Positions 41,137 through 48,565 of a stretch of DNA of 64,000 nt are shown here, in pieces. Under the pieces are notes generated by a model, which searched no databases, had not been told where the DNA came from, and worked only from the letters and a program-made list of their open reading frames with translations. Numbering within the stretch: position 1 is the stretch's first letter; each line of letters opens with the position of its first letter. The translations under genes were made by a program, and so were the position numbers. The stretch covers positions 84,024-148,023 of the forward strand of contig CAZYVI010000012.1 of NCBI GenBank assembly GCA_964651245.1, written 5' to 3'. Source of the DNA: Avedoeria sp964651245 (GTDB taxonomy: Bacteria > Chloroflexota > Anaerolineae > Epilineales > Epilineaceae).

Positions 41137-41355
41137 ATGCTCGGTGGAATCGGGATGCCGGAGCTCCTTGTCATCTTGGTGATCGTCCTGATCATCTTCG
41201 GCGCGGGCAAGATTAGCGAGATCGGCGGCGCGCTCGGGCGCGGCATCAGCGAGTTCCGCAAGAACTCGGCCGGCGACGAACGCGCCAAGGACGCCGCGGC
41301 CGCCGCGGCGCCCGCGACCGACGCCGAGGCCACGCCGCCCAAGCTCGTCAGCTAG
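41137..41355 (+). CDS. tatA: TatA/E, twin-arginine translocase subunit
   Basis: This is a 72-residue protein with a short N-terminal membrane helix, PELLVILVIVLIIFGAGKIS, then the hinge F-G-x-x-K and an amphipathic helix (GALGRGISEFRKN), ending in an Ala/Asp-rich acidic tail: the standard TatA layout. It exports folded proteins together with TatC, which is not in this window. AAAGG lies about ten bases before the ATG, and TATACT at 41062-41067 is a plausible -10 without a clear -35. Its stop overlaps the tail of the convergent pseudouridine synthase gene by eight bases. Confidence 0.93.
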   Translation: MLGGIGMPELLVILVIVLIIFGAGKISEIGGALGRGISEFRKNSAGDERAKDAAAAAAPATDAEATPPKLVS

Positions 41356-42436
41356 GGTCGCCGGTCGGGCCGGGCGCGCCGCCGGCGTCGCCGCCCGCAT
41401 CGCCATCGGCCGCCGCGCCCCACGCCCCGTCGTCGTCCCCGCCCGCGTCGGCGGCCACGGCGTCGGGCGTGGGCCACTCGGCCAGAACCGCGGCCGACGC
41501 GTCGGTCAGCGCCGGCCAGCCGTCGCCGTAGCGGCGGGCGATCTCGGCGGCCAGGTCGTCCGGCGGCGGTGCGACGAGGGCCAGGCGCGCGCCCGTCGTC
41601 GGGTGGTCGAGCGCCAGCCGCCAGGCGTGCAGCGCCATGCGGCCCAGGTCGCGGTCGGGGCGGCCGTAGAGGCGGTCGCCGGCCACGGGATGGCCGATGG
41701 CGGCCAAGTGGACCCGGATCTGGTGCGTCCGGCCCGTGAACAACCGCACCACCACCAGGCTGTCGGTCGGGCGCGACGCCGCCACATGGTAGCCGGTGAC
41801 CGCCCGCCGGCCGCCGGCCACCACCGCCATCCGCTGGCGATGGGCCGCGTCGCGGCCGAGCGGGGCGTCGATGAGCCCGTACGGCGCGTTGGGGGCGCCG
41901 CGCACCACGACCAGGTAGGTCTTGTCGACGGTGCGCGCCTTGAACTGCGCCTGCAGCGCCGCGCGCACCGCCGGCGTCCGCGCCACGACGAGCAGCCCTG
42001 AGGTGTCGGCGTCGAGGCGGTGGACGAGGCCCGGTCGCGGGTCGTCCGGCCCGAACGCCGCCGCCAGATCCGGGAAACGGGCGACGAGGGCGTTGACGAG
42101 CGTGCCGCCGGCGTGGCCGAGGCCGGGGTGGACGACGAGCCCGGCCGGCTTGGCCACGACGACGATGGCCGCGTCGGCCCAGCGAATGTCGAGGTCGATC
42201 TCGGGCGCCGCCTCGAGCGCCGCCGGCACCGCGTCGGCCGCCGCCGCCACCGCCACGACGGCGCCGGCCGCGAGGCGGGCGGCCGCCTTGGCCGGCCGGC
42301 CGTCGATGCGCACGGCGCCCTCAGCGATGCGGCGCTGGGCGGCGGCGCGCCCGCCGTCGATGCGCCGCGCCAGGTAGACATCGAGCCGCTCGCCCGCCTC
42401 GGCAGCGGCGACGGTGAAGCGCAGCGGCGCGCTCAC
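41348..42436 (-). CDS. RluA-family 23S rRNA/tRNA pseudouridine synthase (RluD-like)
   Basis: This is a 362-residue protein. An N-terminal S4 RNA-binding domain (GERLDVYLARRIDGGRAAAQ; ISEGAV-like RIAEGAVRIDG) is followed by the synthase domain: KPAGLVVHPGLGHAGGTLVN, VHRLDADTSGLLVVARTP with the catalytic aspartate, FTGRTHQIRVHLAAIGHPVA, GDRLYG. This order is typical of RluD, but the exact uridine target cannot be fixed from sequence. A Gly/Asp/Ala-rich extension of about 50 residues follows the fold. The ATG at 42436 overlaps the lspA stop by four bases, the common lspA-rluD pairing. Confidence 0.94.
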   Translation of the reverse strand: MSAPLRFTVAAAEAGERLDVYLARRIDGGRAAAQRRIAEGAVRIDGRPAKAAARLAAGAVVAVAAAADAVPAALEAAPEIDLDIRWADAAIVVVAKPAGLVVHPGLGHAGGTLVNALVARFPDLAAAFGPDDPRPGLVHRLDADTSGLLVVARTPAVRAALQAQFKARTVDKTYLVVVRGAPNAPYGLIDAPLGRDAAHRQRMAVVAGGRRAVTGYHVAASRPTDSLVVVRLFTGRTHQIRVHLAAIGHPVAGDRLYGRPDRDLGRMALHAWRLALDHPTTGARLALVAPPPDDLAAEIARRYGDGWPALTDASAAVLAEWPTPDAVAADAGGDDDGAWGAAADGDAGGDAGGAPGPTGDPS

Positions 42437-43050
42437 GCCCCGGGCGCGCCGGGGGGCGCGTCGGGTGCGTCGGGCGCGGCGGGCGCGGCGGTAGCGGCGC
42501 CGTGGCGCGCGTCGGGTTCAGGCGTGGCCGATCCCTCGGCCGAACCTTCGGGTCGCCAGAGGTGCCACGCCAGGATCGCGACGCCGCAGAAGATCGCCGA
42601 GTCGGCCACGTTGAACACCGGCCAGACCTGGAAGTCGAAGAAGTCGGTCACGTAGCCCTGACGCAGCCGGTCGATGAGGTTGCCGATCGCCCCGCCGGCC
42701 TGTAGGCCCAGGGCCAGGCGCAGCCAGCCCGCCCCCAGCGGCAGCCGCGCCTGGTAGACCATCAGCCCCAGCACGACCACCGTGGCCACGAGCGCGAACA
42801 GCTCGCTGCGCCCTTGGCCCAGCCCGAAGGCCATCCCGGTGTTGTGGACATGGGTGAACGTGAAGAAGCGGCTGATCGCCGCCTCGGCGCCCGGCCAGCG
42901 CTCGCCCGGCGCCAGCCAGCCGATCACGAGCTGCTTCGTCAGCTGGTCGAGCGCCACCACGACCAGCAGCGCGGCGGCGAACAGGCCGTGGTCGCGGCCG
43001 CGGGCGCGCGCTTCGGCCGGCGGGGCGGCCGCCGCGTCACTCGCCGTCAA
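42433..43050 (-). CDS. lspA: Lipoprotein signal peptidase (signal peptidase II)
   Basis: This 205-residue aspartic membrane protease cleaves prolipoproteins after lipidation. It has four membrane helices. Conserved pieces: VALDQLTKQLV in the first helix, FTHVHNTGMAFG, GGAIGNLIDRLRQGYVTDFF with catalytic D127, and VFNVADSAIFCG with catalytic D150. The C-terminal tail after about 168 is Pro/Ala/Glu-rich and not conserved. It overlaps the downstream pseudouridine synthase (ATGA) and is overlapped by 14 bases by the upstream DksA-like gene, giving a three-gene operon. Confidence 0.96.
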   Translation of the reverse strand: MTASDAAAAPPAEARARGRDHGLFAAALLVVVALDQLTKQLVIGWLAPGERWPGAEAAISRFFTFTHVHNTGMAFGLGQGRSELFALVATVVVLGLMVYQARLPLGAGWLRLALGLQAGGAIGNLIDRLRQGYVTDFFDFQVWPVFNVADSAIFCGVAILAWHLWRPEGSAEGSATPEPDARHGAATAAPAAPDAPDAPPGAPGA

Positions 43051-43444
43051 GGGCCAGGTCGTCGTCGTCGCGCCGCCGGCGGTCGCGCTTCACCTCGTGG
43101 CGGGCCCACGGCAGCGCCTCGAGGCGCTCGGCGCGGATCCAGACGCCCTGCTCCTCGTCCCAGCCATAGCGCCCGTCGTCGATCGCCGCCAGGGCGTCGT
43201 CGATGTCGCGCAGCATCGACTGCGCGTTGTGGATCAGCGTCATGTCGAGCTCGCGCTCGGTGAGCGCCGTGGCGTCCTCGCTCATGTAGGTGTCGCCGCC
43301 GTCGGTGTCGCCCATCCAGCTCTTGAGCTCCTCGGAGTCGTTGGCGATCTCCTGGAGCAGCTGGGCGCGCTCGGTGATGAGGCGCGCCTTCTGCGCGGCC
43401 ACGAACGGGGCGTCGTAGGGGCACGGGGTCGTGGGCTCGGCCAA
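43037..43444 (-). CDS. DksA/TraR-like protein lacking the zinc cysteines
   Basis: This is a 135-residue protein read from TTG 43444, which has a perfect AGGAGG five bases upstream. The helical hairpin AAQKARLITERAQLLQEIAN ... TALTERELDMTLIHNAQSML and the following DDALAAIDDGRYGWDEEQGV WIRAERLEALPWA region align with the DksA/TraR fold. However, the four cysteines of the zinc finger are replaced (YGWDEEQG instead of YGxCxxCG); the only cysteine is at the N-terminus. It may still enter the RNA polymerase secondary channel, or it may be a general stress protein as in the YocK branch. Acidic C-terminus. Confidence 0.8.
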   Translation of the reverse strand: MAEPTTPCPYDAPFVAAQKARLITERAQLLQEIANDSEELKSWMGDTDGGDTYMSEDATALTERELDMTLIHNAQSMLRDIDDALAAIDDGRYGWDEEQGVWIRAERLEALPWARHEVKRDRRRRDDDDLALDGE

Positions 43445-43620
43445 TCGGGCCTCCTGTGGGGGAGCAGGGGGCGACGGCGCCCGCAGGCGCGTCGAGGCGG
43501 CAGATGCGGCGGCGCGCGGTGGCGCTGGCCGCGCGTCGCCCGGCCTTCCGGCCGGCGCGGCGATTCTACTGCCCACGGCCGCGGTGTCAATGCGGTTCCG
43601 TGTTACCATCCCGCCGACCC

Positions 43621-44511
43621 ATGTCGAACCGCCGCCCGCCCGCCGCTGCGCCGCTCGACGCGGCGCCCGCCGGCCCGCACGACGGCCCCCTCGTCCGCCG
43701 CGCCGGACGCCCGAGGCGCGGCCCGGCGCGCGCTGCGCTGGCCGTGGCGCTGTGCGCGGCGGCCGTCGCCTGGGCGGCGCGACCGCCCGCGCCGCGCGCC
43801 GCCGCGGCGCCGGTTCGCCAGGGCGAGCCGACCGCCTTCCCGACCCAGCCGCGCCGCCCGACGCGCACCCCCGGCGCCACCGCCACGCCGTCGCCGACGC
43901 CGATCGCCGCCGCCGCGCTGCGCGCCGACGTCTGGGTCGACCCGCCGCTGCCGGTGGTGGGCGAACCGGTCCGGCTCGGCGTCGACCTGGCCAACCAGGA
44001 CCGGGCGGCCGCCATCGACGTCACGGTGGACATCACGCTGCCGGCGGCGTTCGTCGACGCCACGCTCGACGTCGAGCCGGGCGAGACGGCGCGGGCCGGC
44101 GCGCTCGTGCGCTGGCACATCGCGCGCCTCGAGCCGGGCGCCCGGGCGGCGCTGCGCGTCGGGGGCCAAGCCACCCGCGCCACCGGGCCGGCCCGCGACG
44201 ATCGTTGGTGCGTCCTGCTGCTGTCGTCCGGCGTGCCGGTCGAGCACTGCATGCGCTTCGAGGCGGTGGCCAGCGCCGGCGCCGCCCCCGGCTCGGTGCC
44301 GTTGCCCGAGGGCGACGCCGCCGCAGCGCCGCTGCCGACGGCCCCGACCGGCGTCGGGCTGGGCGACGTGGCTGCCGGGACGACGCTGGCCGGGTGGGGG
44401 GTGGTGGCGTTGGGCCTCGTGATCCTGGGCCTCTGGACGGGCGCAACGATGCGCGACGCGCGCCGCGAGAGCGCGGCGCCGAACCCGCAAGGAGAGGGCG
44501 ATGGCGGATAA
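43621..44511 (+). CDS. Exported, C-terminally anchored protein with a DUF11/CARDB-like domain
   Basis: This is a 296-residue protein. Residues 30-60 are a signal or anchor helix (RAALAVALCAAAVAWAARPP), followed by a Thr/Pro linker. A single beta-sandwich domain at about 100-215 (VDPPLPVVGEPVRLGVDLAN; AAIDVTVDITLPAAF; RWHIARLEPGARAALRV) resembles DUF11/CARDB repeats. A second hydrophobic helix at about 247-272 (GWGVVALGLVILGLWTGATM) should hold the C-terminus in the membrane. A TACCAT hexamer ends 11 bases before the ATG and no ribosome-binding site is seen, so the mRNA may be leaderless or nearly so. Its 3' end overlaps the OsmC gene by 11 bases. Function unknown. Confidence 0.75.
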   Translation: MSNRRPPAAAPLDAAPAGPHDGPLVRRAGRPRRGPARAALAVALCAAAVAWAARPPAPRAAAAPVRQGEPTAFPTQPRRPTRTPGATATPSPTPIAAAALRADVWVDPPLPVVGEPVRLGVDLANQDRAAAIDVTVDITLPAAFVDATLDVEPGETARAGALVRWHIARLEPGARAALRVGGQATRATGPARDDRWCVLLLSSGVPVEHCMRFEAVASAGAAPGSVPLPEGDAAAAPLPTAPTGVGLGDVAAGTTLAGWGVVALGLVILGLWTGATMRDARRESAAPNPQGEGDGG

Positions 44512-44938
44512 GCAGGCCTCGGTCACGTACCTGGCCGACGGCGTCTACGTCGCGGCGATGCGCGGCCAACACCTGTTCATGGACAACGGCGGCGGCCGCG
44601 GCGAGGACGGTCGGCCGTCCTACGCCGCCAGCCCGATGGACCTCGCCCTGGCGGCGATCGCCGGCTGCACGGCCATGGACGTCGTCGACATCCTCAAGAA
44701 GGCGCGGCAGCCGTTCACCAAGCTCGTCGTCCATGCCGACGGCGACCGGGCGGCCGAACACCCGCGCCGCTACACCGCCGTCACGCTGACGTACGAGGTC
44801 CACGGCGACGTCGACCCCAAGGTGCTCGACCGCGCCGTCCAGCTGTCCGAGGAGAAGTACTGCTCGGTGTCGGCCACGTTCAAGCTACCGTGCGAGGTCC
44901 GCACCGCCGTCCGGCTGGTGACGCCCGCGGCCGAGTGA
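44501..44938 (+). CDS. OsmC/Ohr-family protein
   Basis: This 145-residue member of the OsmC peroxidase family reduces organic hydroperoxides with two cysteines. Visible: SPMDLALAAIAGCTAMDVVD with the first cysteine near residue 56, and LSEEKYCSVSATF with the second near residue 122, plus the YTAVTLTYEVHG strand. The layout is nearer to the YhfA/OsmC-like branch than to Ohr. GGAGA lies close to the ATG, which overlaps the end of the preceding gene, so the two are co-expressed. Confidence 0.92.
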   Translation: MADKQASVTYLADGVYVAAMRGQHLFMDNGGGRGEDGRPSYAASPMDLALAAIAGCTAMDVVDILKKARQPFTKLVVHADGDRAAEHPRRYTAVTLTYEVHGDVDPKVLDRAVQLSEEKYCSVSATFKLPCEVRTAVRLVTPAAE

Positions 44939-44963
44939 TGGCCGGCTCGGCCGCGCGACGAGC

Positions 44964-47663
44964 CTAGGGCGAGACGACCACCAGCTCGGCGGCGTAGCCC
45001 GAGAGCTCGCGGGCGGCGTAGGCGTTGAGGGCGGCGTTGGCCGCCGTCAGGACGAACGTCACCTGGCCGTTGCCGCTGACCTGGCCCGTGACGTTGACCT
45101 CGACCCAGCTGCCGGCGCCGTAACCGCCCGAGCCGGCGACCGCGCCGCCGAAGCCGGGCGCGTTGTTGTAGGTGATCGCCGTCTCGCCCCAGCCGTTGCT
45201 GTTGGCCACGTGCACGTTGAACCCGCTGCCGGAGCCCGTCAGCGCCCGGATGCGCAGCGTGGCCGACGACGCGCCGCCGGGCAGCCCCTGGACGTTGAAG
45301 CGGACGTAGCTCCGCTCGGTCGGCGCCGTGTTCGTGCGCAGGCGCAGCTCGGCGCCGAAGTTCGCGCCGGGCTGGGCGCTCGTCACGTAGGCGTCGGCCT
45401 CGGTCGTGAACGTGAACACGGCCGGCGTCGGCGACGGCGTCGGCGTGGCGGTGTTGGTGGCCGTCGCCGAGGCGGTGGCGGTGGGGCCGGTCGTGGCGGT
45501 GGCCGTGGGCGGGGCCGTGGCGGTCGCGGTCGGCGACGGCGTGGCCGTGGGCGTCGCCGTCGAAGTGGGCGTGGCGGTGGCCGTCGGCGTGGCAGTCGGG
45601 ACGGGCGTGGCGGTGGCCGAGGGCGTGGCCGTCGGCGGCGTCGTGGGCGTGGGCGTGGCGGTGGGGATGGGCGTGGCCGTCGGCGTCTGGGTCGGGAGTG
45701 GCGTCGGGGTCGCCGTCGGGACGGGGGTCGCCGTCGGGGGCGGCGTGGCGGTCGCGGTGGCAGTGGGCGTGGGCGGCGGTGTGGCCGTCGCGGTGGCGCT
45801 GGCCGTGGCGGTGGCCGTGGCCGTGGGCGTGCGGGTCGGGGACGCGGTCGCCGACGGCGTCGGCGTCGCGCTCGGCGTCGCCGTTGGCGTGGCCGACGCG
45901 GCCGAAGTGGCGGTGGGTGTCGGCGCGCCCGGGCTGTAGGTGATGCGCAGCTCGGGCCGGAGGTTGTTCGCCTCGCGCGAGAGCATGTTGATCACGTTGG
46001 GGTCGCTCGACGTCACCGCCAGGCTCACCGGTCCGCCGCCGCTCACCGCCGCCGTCACGTCGATCGTGGCGTAGCTGCCGCTCGTCGTGCCGCCCGACGT
46101 CCCGACGATCGGGCCGAACGCCGGGGCGTTGTTGTAGGTGATCGTCAGCTCGTCCCAGGTGTTGTCGGCCACGCCGCGGCCGGCGATGCCGGCGCCGGAG
46201 GTGCTCATCGTGTAGAGCCGCAGCTCGGCCGCCAGCACCGCGCCGTTGATCCCGGTGGCATCGAAGCGCAGATAGCTGTTGCGCGTCGATCCGGCGTTCG
46301 CCAGCAGCTTGGGCAGCGCGCCGTAATTGGCGTTGGGCGACGCGGCCTCGACGTAGGCGTCGGCCACCGGCTGCAGGACGACGACGATGGGCGTCGGGGT
46401 CGGGCTCGGCGTCGGGCTGGCGGTCGGCGTCGCGGTGGCGGCGCCGGCGGCGGCGGTCTCGACGGCCGACAGGGCGTCGACGCGGCCCCAGCCGTAGTAG
46501 TCGTCCCGCCCGGTGCTGCCGAGGTCGACGGCGCTGCCCTCGAGGATGTCCCAGACCTCCTGGTTCGTCAGCGAGCCGTCGACCGCCAGCAGCAGCGCCG
46601 CCACGGCGGCGATGTGCGGCGACGCCATGCTCGTGCCGCTGGCCGAGGCGTAGTTCGAGCCGCCCGAGCAGCACCAGGCGCTCTGGATCGAGACACCCGG
46701 CGCCACCATCTCGAGCCAGCTGCCGTAGTTCGAGAACGAGGCGCGCACGTCGCTCGAGTTCGTGGCGCCGATCGCCATGCAGTTGGCGTAGGCCGCCGGG
46801 TAGAACGGCGTCGAGTTGCCGTTGTTGCCCGACGCGGCCACGACCAGCACGCCCTCGTCGAACGCGTAGTCGACGGCGTCCTCGAGCGTCTGGCTGCCCG
46901 AGGTGCCGCCCAGGCTCATGTTGATGATGTGCGCGCCGTTGTCGGCCGCGGCGGTGATGCCGTTGGCGATCCAGGAGTGGTTGCCCGAGCCGCTGGCGTT
47001 GAGGACCTTGATCGCCATGAGCTTGGTCTGGCGGCCGATCGAGGCGATGCCCAGGTTGTTGTCGGTGTTGGCGCCGACGATGCCGCCGACGTGGGTGCCG
47101 TGGCCGTGGTCGTCGTCGGGGTTGCTGTCGCCGTTGGCGAAGTCGTAGCCGTAGGACGTGAACGTGCCGACGAAGTCCTCGTGCTGCAGGTCGATGCCGG
47201 TGTCGAGGACGGCCACGACGACGCCCGTCGAGCCGGTCGTGATGTCCCAGGCCTCCTCGGCGTCGATCTTGGGCGGCGCCCATTGGTTGCCGTAGAGCGT
47301 GTCGTCGGGCACGTCGACGGCGTGGGCCACCGGGTCGGGCTCGACGTAGCGCACGCCCGGCTCGGCCAGCAGGGCCGCCTCGAGGGCCGGCGTCAGGCCG
47401 TCGGGGGCCGCCACGGCCAGGACGTGCAGCGGGGCGATCCAGAGGTCGCCGGCCAGCCCGTGCTCCGCCGCCAGCGCGCGCGCCGCGGCCTCCGTCACGG
47501 TCGGCGCGAAGCCGATCATCGCCCGCGCGCCCGACGGCCCGTCGAGGGCGCCCGCGCCGGACGGTCCGTCCGGGGCCGCGGCGGCCGGGCGGGCCGCGGC
47601 CAGCGCGACGCCCGCGGCCAGCACGGCCCAGGCCCAGCGGTGGAGGATCGGCCGATGCAACAT
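44964..47663 (-). CDS. Secreted subtilisin-family serine protease with two DNRLRE-type domains
   Basis: This is an 899-residue protein with signal peptide MLHRPILHRWAWAVLAAGVA. An I9-like propeptide (MIGFAPTVTEAAARALAAEH ... GVRYVEPDP) precedes the S8 catalytic domain with D154 (VLDTGID), H188 (HGHGTHVGG), oxyanion N280 and S345 (SGTSMASPH). After the catalytic domain come a first DNRLRE/CBM96-like domain (about 425-575: VADAYVEAASPNANYG), a Thr/Pro/Ala linker of about 175 residues, and a second DNRLRE domain (EADAYVTSAQPGANFG). The triad is complete. The start at 47663 has AGGAG seven bases upstream. No Y-L-P motif is present at its end. Confidence 0.95.
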   Translation of the reverse strand: MLHRPILHRWAWAVLAAGVALAAARPAAAAPDGPSGAGALDGPSGARAMIGFAPTVTEAAARALAAEHGLAGDLWIAPLHVLAVAAPDGLTPALEAALLAEPGVRYVEPDPVAHAVDVPDDTLYGNQWAPPKIDAEEAWDITTGSTGVVVAVLDTGIDLQHEDFVGTFTSYGYDFANGDSNPDDDHGHGTHVGGIVGANTDNNLGIASIGRQTKLMAIKVLNASGSGNHSWIANGITAAADNGAHIINMSLGGTSGSQTLEDAVDYAFDEGVLVVAASGNNGNSTPFYPAAYANCMAIGATNSSDVRASFSNYGSWLEMVAPGVSIQSAWCCSGGSNYASASGTSMASPHIAAVAALLLAVDGSLTNQEVWDILEGSAVDLGSTGRDDYYGWGRVDALSAVETAAAGAATATPTASPTPSPTPTPIVVVLQPVADAYVEAASPNANYGALPKLLANAGSTRNSYLRFDATGINGAVLAAELRLYTMSTSGAGIAGRGVADNTWDELTITYNNAPAFGPIVGTSGGTTSGSYATIDVTAAVSGGGPVSLAVTSSDPNVINMLSREANNLRPELRITYSPGAPTPTATSAASATPTATPSATPTPSATASPTRTPTATATATASATATATPPPTPTATATATPPPTATPVPTATPTPLPTQTPTATPIPTATPTPTTPPTATPSATATPVPTATPTATATPTSTATPTATPSPTATATAPPTATATTGPTATASATATNTATPTPSPTPAVFTFTTEADAYVTSAQPGANFGAELRLRTNTAPTERSYVRFNVQGLPGGASSATLRIRALTGSGSGFNVHVANSNGWGETAITYNNAPGFGGAVAGSGGYGAGSWVEVNVTGQVSGNGQVTFVLTAANAALNAYAARELSGYAAELVVVSP
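45410..45930 (-). repeat. Low-complexity Thr/Pro/Ala coding repeat in the subtilisin gene
   Basis: About 520 bp of imperfect hexanucleotide-type repeat (GGCGTGGCGGTG-like on the plus strand) encodes the (T/A)-P-T-A-T linker between the two DNRLRE domains. Length changes by slippage are expected here. Confidence 0.85.
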
Positions 47664-47775
47664 CCTGACGCTCCTGTCTTGCCGCCCGACGCACCCGCGA
47701 CGGCGGCGTATCCGTCCACTCGATCCAGGCCGGCGCGACGAACCGCCACCGGCCGCGCGGCTTCGCTCGACGCCC

Positions 47776-48552
47776 CTAGCGCAGCACGATCCAGACATCG
47801 TACAACGCATGCGTCCAGGCGGCGACCCCGAACCCGCGCACCGCGTACAGCGCGCTGAACGCGAGGCCGGCCACGAAGCGGTACGCGAACGACGCCACGG
47901 CCCACATCTCGCCGGCCGGGTTGAACGGGCGGTAATGGGCCAGGCTGAACAAGAGCGCCGACGTCACGACGGCCCAGGCCAGGGCGCCGCGGCGGCCGAC
48001 GCGGCCGCTGGCGCGGACGGCGGCGGCGATGGCCGACACCAGCAGCACCCGGAACACCAGCTCCTCGTACAGCCCGGCGCCGAGGCTGAGCGCGATCCGG
48101 GTGATCGGTCCCGGCCCCTCGACGCCCTGCGCCGCCACCGCGAGCCACGCGGCGGGCAGCGGCCCCAGCAGCAGCGCCGTAACGCTCGACACGACCGGGC
48201 CGATCGCCAGCGCCAGCGCCGCGCTCTCGACCAGCATCCAGCCGAAGACGCGCCGGTCGATCGGGACCGGCGCCCGGCGCTGTTCGCGGACGACGTACAG
48301 GGCGCCCAGCGCGACGAGGACCGCCGTCAGCCCCAGCGCCGCCGGCGCGCCGACGGCGGCCAGCGCGCGCCCGAGCAGGACCTCGGCGCCGTTGCGGACG
48401 TCGAGCGGCCGGGCGCGGTTCACGGCCGCGATCAGGACCTCGTAGAGCACCAGCAGCGGCAGCGCGGCCAGCACGCCGTACACCGGCGTCCGCGACAGCC
48501 GGCCGTAGCGTTGCAGCGTCATCGCCGCCGGCGCCACGGCCGACGGCGCCAC
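47776..48552 (-). CDS. CPBP-family intramembrane metalloprotease
   Basis: This is a 258-residue membrane protein with about seven helices. The Abi/CPBP motifs are in order: LYEELVFRVLLV (EExxxR), FSLAHY (FxxxH) and AWTHALYD. Eukaryotic Rce1 of this family trims prenylated proteins; bacterial members mature peptides or give immunity, and the substrate here is unknown. The GTG at 48552 is listed; the ATG at 48522 (MTLQRYGRLSRTPVYG) is an equally good start, neither having a clear ribosome-binding site. It lies 13 bp after the stop of the double-vWA gene and is probably in the same transcript. Confidence 0.88.
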   Translation of the reverse strand: MAPSAVAPAAMTLQRYGRLSRTPVYGVLAALPLLVLYEVLIAAVNRARPLDVRNGAEVLLGRALAAVGAPAALGLTAVLVALGALYVVREQRRAPVPIDRRVFGWMLVESAALALAIGPVVSSVTALLLGPLPAAWLAVAAQGVEGPGPITRIALSLGAGLYEELVFRVLLVSAIAAAVRASGRVGRRGALAWAVVTSALLFSLAHYRPFNPAGEMWAVASFAYRFVAGLAFSALYAVRGFGVAAWTHALYDVWIVLR

Positions 48553-48565
48553 CGTCAGGCGCCGC

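Noticed and set aside
45410..45930. CRISPR-like array of short repeats
   Set aside because: The repeats are irregular codon-level Thr/Pro/Ala repeats in frame, without unique spacers of constant length. No CRISPR array or cas gene was found in the window.
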